Below are positions 58,852 to 64,000 of a stretch of 64,000 bases of DNA, in pieces; position 1 is the first letter of the stretch; every line of letters starts with the position of its first letter. The stretch comes from Massilia sp. PAMC28688 (GTDB lineage: Bacteria; Pseudomonadota; Gammaproteobacteria; Burkholderiales; Burkholderiaceae_D). The stretch lies in the NCBI RefSeq assembly GCF_019443445.1, contig NZ_CP080378.1, positions 5,332,001 through 5,396,000 of the forward strand, written 5' to 3'. The notes below the pieces were generated by a model. The model did no database searches. It worked only from the letters and a program-made list of their open reading frames with translations, and was not told the origin of the DNA. The position numbers were made by a program, and so were the translations under genes.

Positions 58852-60228
58852 CTAATCCAGTTCCCGTAATTTATTGAAGGCTTCGTCGATCCGCTCCACC
58901 GCCACGATCGTCATTCCTTCTATCTTTTGCTTTGGTGCATTCGACTTGGGGATCATGGCAATCGAGAAACCCAGCTTTGCCGCTTCCCGCAGCCGCTCCT
59001 GCCCCCGCGGGGCGGGCCGGATTTCGCCGGCCAGGCCCACTTCGCCAAATACCACCAATCCTCGCGGCAAGGGTTTGCTGCGCATCGAGGAATTTATTGC
59101 AAGCAATACTGCTAGATCGGCAGCCGGCTCCGTAATCTTTACCCCTCCGACAGCATTTATAAACACATCCTGGTCAAAAGCGGCGATCCCGGCATGGCGG
59201 TGCAGCACCGCCAGCAGCATGGCCAGGCGGTTTTGCTCCAGGCCCACCGACAGGCGCCGCGCATTGGGCAGGTGGCTGGTATCGACCAGGGCCTGGATTT
59301 CCACCAGCAAGGGGCGCGTGCCTTCCTGGGTCACCATCACGCAGGAGCCGGGCACTTGGCTGTCGTGCTGGGACAAGAACAGGGCCGACGGGTTGGATAC
59401 CCCTTTCAAGCCTTTTTCCGTCATGGCGAACACGCCCAGCTCGTTGACGGCGCCAAAGCGGTTCTTGATCGCGCGCACCAGGCGGAAGCTGGACTGGGTA
59501 TCGCCTTCAAAGTACAGCACCGTGTCGACAATGTGCTCGAGCACGCGGGGTCCGGCCAGCGCGCCTTCCTTGGTCACGTGGCCCACCAGAATGATGGTAA
59601 TGCCGGTCTGCTTGGCCAGGCGCGTGAGCTGGGCCGCGCATTCGCGCACCTGGGCCACCGATCCGGGCGCCGAGGTGAGCGCATCCGAATACACGGTCTG
59701 GATCGAATCGATGACCGCCACTTCCGGTTTCAGGTCGGCCAGCGTACCAAGGATCTTCTCCAGCTGGATTTCGGCCTGCAGTTTCAGCGCGCGCGTTTCC
59801 ACGCCCAGCCGGCGTGCGCGCAGGGCAATCTGGGCGCCGGATTCTTCGCCGCTCACGTACAGCGTGCTCTTGACGGCCGCGATATTGGCCAGCGCCTGCA
59901 GCAGCAGGGTCGACTTGCCAATGCCCGGGTCGCCGCCGATCAGCACCACGCCGCCCGGCACCAGGCCGCCCCCGAGCACGCGGTCAAATTCCTCGATGCC
60001 GGTGCCAAAGCGCGGCACGTCAATCGCTTCGATGTCCGACAGCGACAGTACCGGCGCCGTTTGCGCCAGGCTCTTGTGCTGCTGGTTCGACAGCCGGTTC
60101 ACGCCCGGCGCCTCCACCACGGTCTCTTCCATCGTGTTCCACTGCTGGCAGGCGGGACACTGCCCGGTCCACTTGCTGGCCACGCCCCCGCAATCACTGC
60201 AGGTGTACTGGGTCTTTACCTTAGCCAT
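58852..60228 (-). CDS. radA: DNA repair protein RadA
   Basis: 458 residues. Helicase for branch migration in homologous recombination. N-terminal zinc finger (CSDCGG, CPACQQW), RecA-like core with Walker A GGDPGIGKSTLLLQ, the RadA-specific KNRFGAVNELG, and a C-terminal Lon-protease-like domain (GEVGLAGEIRPAPRG). The 3' end of alr overlaps its start by 8 bp, so the two are coupled. Confidence 0.97.
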   Translation of the reverse strand: MAKVKTQYTCSDCGGVASKWTGQCPACQQWNTMEETVVEAPGVNRLSNQQHKSLAQTAPVLSLSDIEAIDVPRFGTGIEEFDRVLGGGLVPGGVVLIGGDPGIGKSTLLLQALANIAAVKSTLYVSGEESGAQIALRARRLGVETRALKLQAEIQLEKILGTLADLKPEVAVIDSIQTVYSDALTSAPGSVAQVRECAAQLTRLAKQTGITIILVGHVTKEGALAGPRVLEHIVDTVLYFEGDTQSSFRLVRAIKNRFGAVNELGVFAMTEKGLKGVSNPSALFLSQHDSQVPGSCVMVTQEGTRPLLVEIQALVDTSHLPNARRLSVGLEQNRLAMLLAVLHRHAGIAAFDQDVFINAVGGVKITEPAADLAVLLAINSSMRSKPLPRGLVVFGEVGLAGEIRPAPRGQERLREAAKLGFSIAMIPKSNAPKQKIEGMTIVAVERIDEAFNKLRELD

Positions 60229-61339
60229 GCTGCCCCGCGTTGGTTGTCAAATCAGCTTCCAGCATGCGCACGCGCGGTGCCACCGCGCACATGAGTTCGT
60301 ATCCGATGGTGCCGGCGGCGCTGGCCACCTCGTCCACCGGCAGGCCGGCACCCCACAGCACCACCGGGCTGCCCACGCGGGCGTGGGCAATGGCCGTCAG
60401 GTCCACCGTCAGCATATCCATCGATACCCGGCCCACCAGTTCGGTGCGCACGCCGTCCACCAGCACCGGCGTGCCCTGGTCCGCATGGCGCGGATAGCCG
60501 TCGGCGTAACCGCAGGCCACCACGCCAACGCGCATGGGCCGGTCAGCGACAAAGCGGCTGCCGTAGCCCACCGTGTCGCCCGCAACAATGTCCTGGATGC
60601 CAATAATCTCGCTGGCCAGGGTCATGGTGGGGCGCAGGCCGAACGCTTGCGCACTCTTGCCCCCGGGCGAGCCGCCGTACAGCATGATGCCAGGGCGCAC
60701 CCAGTCATTCGACAGCGCGGCCTGCAGCTCCTGCTGATGCAGCACGCCGCCCGAGTTCGACAGGCTGCGCAAGCCCGGCAGGCCCCTGGCGCCCTGGCAA
60801 AAGCGCGCCACCTGCTCATGGATGGAAAGGCGCGGGTGCTCCAGTTCGTCCGCATTGGCGAAATGGGTCATCAGGGTAATCTCGCGCACGGCCGCGATGG
60901 CGCGCAGGCGCGCATAGGCATGGGGAAAGGCATCGGGCGTGAAGCCGAGGCGGTTCATGCCGGTATTCATTTTCAAATGCACATCGATTGGCCCGGCCAG
61001 CCCGGCCTGCTCGAGCATGGCAATCTGCTCGACCGTGTGGACCGTGCTATTAATATGGTGGGTGGCCAGCATGGCCACGTCGGCCGCCTCAAAAATGCCT
61101 TCGAGCAGAAGGATCGGCTTGGTCCAGCCCAGTTCGCGCAGGCGCAGCGCGCCCTCCGTTTCGATCAGGGCCAGGCCGTCGGCCTCGGCGAAACCGCGCA
61201 AGCCCCGTTCCAGGCCGTGGCCGTAAGCATTGGCCTTGACCACCGCCCAGACCCTGGCGGCGGGCACGCAGGCGCGCGCGCGCGCCAGATTATGGCGCAT
61301 GGAATCGAGGTGAACGGTCGCGGTAATGGGCCTTGGCAT
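60221..61339 (-). CDS. alr: Alanine racemase
   Basis: 372 residues. PLP enzyme making D-alanine for peptidoglycan. PLP-binding Lys in WAVVKANAYGHGL (about residue 34); the second catalytic Tyr in TVGYGSRFVAD; other blocks RPGIMLYGGSPG and GYADGYPRHADQGTPVLV. Start MPRPITATVHLDSMRHNLAR. It is upstream of radA (8-bp overlap) and divergent from lplT. Confidence 0.97.
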   Translation of the reverse strand: MPRPITATVHLDSMRHNLARARACVPAARVWAVVKANAYGHGLERGLRGFAEADGLALIETEGALRLRELGWTKPILLLEGIFEAADVAMLATHHINSTVHTVEQIAMLEQAGLAGPIDVHLKMNTGMNRLGFTPDAFPHAYARLRAIAAVREITLMTHFANADELEHPRLSIHEQVARFCQGARGLPGLRSLSNSGGVLHQQELQAALSNDWVRPGIMLYGGSPGGKSAQAFGLRPTMTLASEIIGIQDIVAGDTVGYGSRFVADRPMRVGVVACGYADGYPRHADQGTPVLVDGVRTELVGRVSMDMLTVDLTAIAHARVGSPVVLWGAGLPVDEVASAAGTIGYELMCAVAPRVRMLEADLTTNAGQHG

Positions 61340-61467
61340 TGGGTCAATCGGCAGTAAAAAGAGTTCCGTATTTTACCGGACGGCGCCCCGCGCTGCGCGC
61401 TGTTTTCTTTGGGATCAAGGCTATTCATGGTATAAAGCAACCCACATCAGTTTATAGAACTTAACGA

Positions 61468-62730
61468 ATGAACCGTGGTTTTTACACCATTATGACGGCG
61501 CAGTTCCTGTCGTCGCTGGCCGATAACGCCTTGCTGTTCGTGGCGATCGACCTGCTGATCCAGATGTCGGCACCAGATTCACTCAAGCCCCTGCTCAAGC
61601 TCTCGTTCGTCCTGTTCTACGTCCTGCTGGCCGCCTTTGTGGGTGCCTTTGCCGATGCGCTGCCCAAGGGCCGCGTCATGTTCATTGCCAACCTGGTCAA
61701 GATTTTTGGCTGCACCCTGCTGTTCTTCCACGTCCATCCCCTGCTCGCCTACGCCGTGGTGGGCTTTGGCGCGGCCGTCTATTCGCCCGCCAAGTACGGC
61801 ATCCTGACCGAACTGCTGCCGCCGGAAAAGCTGGTGGAAGCCAATGGCTGGATCGAAGGCTTGACCGTCATGTCCATCATCCTCGGCACCGTGCTCGGCG
61901 GCGCGCTGGTGAGCAATGCCGGTTCGGCCTTCATGCTTGGCTTCGACCTGCCCCTGGTCGACACCATGATCGATACCACCAGCGAAGCGGCATTGACGGT
62001 GGTGGTGATCATCTACGTGCTGGCGGCACTGTTCAACCGCCGCATTCCGGAAACGGGCGCCGTGTACGAACACCAGGAACGCAATCCGGCCAAGCTGATT
62101 GCGGACTTTGCCAACTGCTCCGCCATCCTGTGGAAGGACAAGCTGGGACAGATTTCGCTGGCCGTCACCACCCTGTTCTGGGGTGCCGGCGCCACGCTGC
62201 AGTTCATTGTGCTCAAGTGGGCCGAAAAGCAGCTGCACATGCCGCTCGATAAAGCCACCACCCTCATTGGCGTGGTCGCCATTGGCGTGGCCGCCGGCGC
62301 CGCCCTGTCGGCCAAGACCATCCCGCTCAAGAAGTCGCTCACCGTGATCCCGCTCGGTATCGCCATGGGCCTGGTGGTGATGATCATGACCATGGTCCAC
62401 TCGGTGGCCCTGGCCTACCCGCTGCTGATCCTCATTGGCGCGCTGTCGGGCTTTTTCGTGGTGCCCATGAACGCGCTGCTGCAGCACCGCGGCCACGTCC
62501 TCATGAGCGCCGGCCACTCCATCGCGGTCCAGAACTTCAATGAAAATCTGTCCATCCTGACCATGCTGGCGCTGTACGCCATCATGATCGTGCTGGACGT
62601 GAACCTCAATACCATCATCATCATGTTTGGCGGCTTTGTGGCCGGTGTCATGTTCCTCATCATGCGCCTGCACGCGGCCAACCAGCGCCAGAAGGATTCG
62701 CTGGCCCTGATCGGCGAACACAAACACTGA
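61468..62730 (+). CDS. lplT: Lysophospholipid transporter LplT
   Basis: 420 residues, twelve membrane segments of the major facilitator type. Start NRGFYTIMTAQFLSSLADNALLF, then GFGAAVYSPAKYGILTELLP and EANGWIEGLTVMSIILGTVLGG are strongly LplT-like. Flips lysophospholipids across the inner membrane for reacylation; the acyltransferase gene aas is not adjacent. Divergent from alr. Confidence 0.94.
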   Translation: MNRGFYTIMTAQFLSSLADNALLFVAIDLLIQMSAPDSLKPLLKLSFVLFYVLLAAFVGAFADALPKGRVMFIANLVKIFGCTLLFFHVHPLLAYAVVGFGAAVYSPAKYGILTELLPPEKLVEANGWIEGLTVMSIILGTVLGGALVSNAGSAFMLGFDLPLVDTMIDTTSEAALTVVVIIYVLAALFNRRIPETGAVYEHQERNPAKLIADFANCSAILWKDKLGQISLAVTTLFWGAGATLQFIVLKWAEKQLHMPLDKATTLIGVVAIGVAAGAALSAKTIPLKKSLTVIPLGIAMGLVVMIMTMVHSVALAYPLLILIGALSGFFVVPMNALLQHRGHVLMSAGHSIAVQNFNENLSILTMLALYAIMIVLDVNLNTIIIMFGGFVAGVMFLIMRLHAANQRQKDSLALIGEHKH

Positions 62731-62734
62731 GCGC

Positions 62735-63733
62735 TCAGGAAGCCGGCGCGGCGAGCTTTTGGCGAAAAGCGGCGCGCGCGCGCCAGTCATCGGGCACGAT
62801 GAAGCCGCGCGCCGTTTCCACGCTGTGTCCCTGCTCCTGCCTGACCACCGCCACCAGCACCGGCATCGGCACGCGCGTGAACTGTTCGGCAAGCTGCGCC
62901 TGCAGCGCGGCGGCGTCGAGGACGGCCTCCCCTTCGGCGCTGCCCGTGGGCAGGGTACCGCGATAAGGCGCCAGCCATTGCAGGCGTGGCAAAATCACGA
63001 AGCTGCTTGGCCCCAGCTGCGCGAGCTCCGACAGCTGGCACCAGAAACCGCGGCAGTGGCGGCTCGAAATGGCCGGGTCCAGCGGCCCGGCTGCGGCCGG
63101 ATAGAACAGCCAGCCTTTCACCAGCGCGCGCGCCCGCACGACCGGCCGTGGCAGCACCGCCTGCGCCGCCGGGTGGCTACCCAGCACCAGCTGACGCTCG
63201 ATAATCTTGCGCATCTTGGCGCCCAGGCTGTCGGCCAGGTTGGGGCCGACAAACGTATCAAGGCGCTGGGCCGCCGCGCCTTCGAGCAGATAAAACTTGG
63301 TCGCAAATTCAATGTGCTCCACGCCGTCAGGACCGGCATCGAGCAGGAAATCGAATTCGCCAATGGTGTCGTTGCGGGTGGCGCGCACCTGCAGGCCGTG
63401 CGCCACCAGCATGCCGTGGGAACGGAAATAAAAGGCCATGAGCTTTTCCGCGTACAGGCCAAGGCGGGTGTAGACCCGCTCGCCCAGTTCTGCCAGCAGC
63501 GGCGCCGGGTCGGCGTCGAGGGCCGCCAGCCATGCAGCCGTATCGGCATTCACGGGGCCGAGGGACGCAATCTGCCCTTCCCAGTGCGGATCGGCAGGGT
63601 CGAGCAGGTCGGGTGCGTCGAGCAGCCAGGCCAGTGCGCGCACGTGCGGCTGCGTGAGGTTGCCGAAGCGGCTGGCAAAGGATGCCTGCGCTGATGCGGG
63701 CGCAGGCAAGGCGCTATCCGGGCCGGCCGTCAT
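62735..63733 (-). CDS. DUF1853-family protein
   Basis: 332 residues. Typical DUF1853 features: RFGNLTQPHVRALAWLLDAPDLL, LGLYAEKLMAFYFRSHGMLV, FDFLLDAGPDGVEHIEFATK (restriction-endonuclease-like core), and SRHCRGFWCQLSELAQLG. Function unknown, though the E-F-D...E-x-A/K pattern resembles PD-(D/E)XK nucleases. It overlaps the end of the uracil-DNA glycosylase gene by 20 bp, a repair-linked context. Confidence 0.88.
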   Translation of the reverse strand: MTAGPDSALPAPASAQASFASRFGNLTQPHVRALAWLLDAPDLLDPADPHWEGQIASLGPVNADTAAWLAALDADPAPLLAELGERVYTRLGLYAEKLMAFYFRSHGMLVAHGLQVRATRNDTIGEFDFLLDAGPDGVEHIEFATKFYLLEGAAAQRLDTFVGPNLADSLGAKMRKIIERQLVLGSHPAAQAVLPRPVVRARALVKGWLFYPAAAGPLDPAISSRHCRGFWCQLSELAQLGPSSFVILPRLQWLAPYRGTLPTGSAEGEAVLDAAALQAQLAEQFTRVPMPVLVAVVRQEQGHSVETARGFIVPDDWRARAAFRQKLAAPAS

Positions 63734-64000
63734 GGGTCCGGGCCAGGCACAGGTCAGCCCACGCCAGGGCCTTGTCGGCGCCGCGCCGCAGCAGTTCGCC
63801 CGGGTGCAGCGTGGCGACCAGCTTCACCTCCCTGAACGCGTGCACCTGCCCGCGCGAACCGGCCAGCGCTTCCTGCAGCGGCTTGTCCTGCAAGGCGTTG
63901 GCGGCGATCTGGCCAAGCGTGAGCACCATGGAGGCGCCGGTGAGTGCCACCTCTCGCTCCAGGTAGGGGCGGCAGGCGGCTGCTTCATCGGCCGTGGGCG
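63714..64000 (-). CDS. Uracil-DNA glycosylase (family 4/UDG-like), 5' end outside window
   Basis: Only the C-terminal ~95 residues are present; the frame is open to the window edge. ADEAAACRPYLEREVALTGA then MVLTLGQIAANALQ and VATLHPGELLRRGADK are the family C-terminal motifs (CRPYL and HPGxLLR). Excises uracil from DNA. Overlaps the start of the DUF1853 gene. Confidence 0.88.
   Translation of the reverse strand, partial: PTADEAAACRPYLEREVALTGASMVLTLGQIAANALQDKPLQEALAGSRGQVHAFREVKLVATLHPGELLRRGADKALAWADLCLARTHDGRPG

Overview
The window looks like chromosomal DNA of a high-GC betaproteobacterium, most likely Oxalobacteraceae (Massilia/Telluria-like). This is judged from the gene order carA-carB-greA-yhbY/rlmE-ftsH-folP-glmM, a complete pstSCAB-phoU-phoB-phoR operon beside ppk1, a PEP-CTERM protein, and strong GC codon bias. 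Names rest on motifs and family knowledge; no database search was run.

Layout. Positions 1-17954 are an accessory, partly decayed region. It holds a tandem pair of SUMF1-fold lipoproteins, a large unrecognised protein, a chimeric ORF with an IS2-type transposase head, a DUF2806 protein, a complete IS66 element (8-bp target duplication) inside an M15-peptidase-like gene, a complete IS407-group IS3 element (4-bp target duplication) inside a serine-recombinase pseudogene, a two-gene AAA-ATPase plus TOPRIM-like module (12142-14762), and a second IS3 element. The region ends at the 3' end of a tRNA-Arg gene, which is followed by tRNA-Pro.

Positions 18227-29292 are core genes: glmM, folP, ftsH, rlmE, the divergent yhbY, a DUF4149 protein, greA, carB and carA. 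Positions 29530-40844 hold a small unknown gene, a GlcG/HbpS-like protein, a patatin lipoprotein, an AI-2E-type permease, a glycerophosphodiesterase lipoprotein, a YbjQ-YbjQ-M48 operon, a PEP-CTERM protein, a PhoX-type (DUF839) phosphatase, a periplasmic ligand-binding protein and a chemotaxis receptor. A 44-bp tandem repeat (41375-41755) precedes katG.

Positions 44248-53632 form a phosphate block: pstS-pstC-pstA-pstB-phoU-phoB-phoR, with divergent ppk1-sixA. Four Pho boxes were read directly, before pstS, ppk1, the glycerophosphodiesterase and the periplasmic binding protein. Each lies exactly 8 bp before a TAnnnT -10 hexamer, so phosphate uptake, polyphosphate synthesis and organic-phosphate scavenging appear to form one PhoB regulon. 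The rest (53734-64000) holds a PuuA-like glutamine synthetase, a KtrB/KtrA potassium system, small regulators, radA, alr, lplT, a DUF1853 gene and the end of a uracil-DNA glycosylase gene.

The most interesting accessory unit is the ATPase/TOPRIM-like pair, a candidate anti-phage system of the OLD/PARIS type that I cannot match to a named system.
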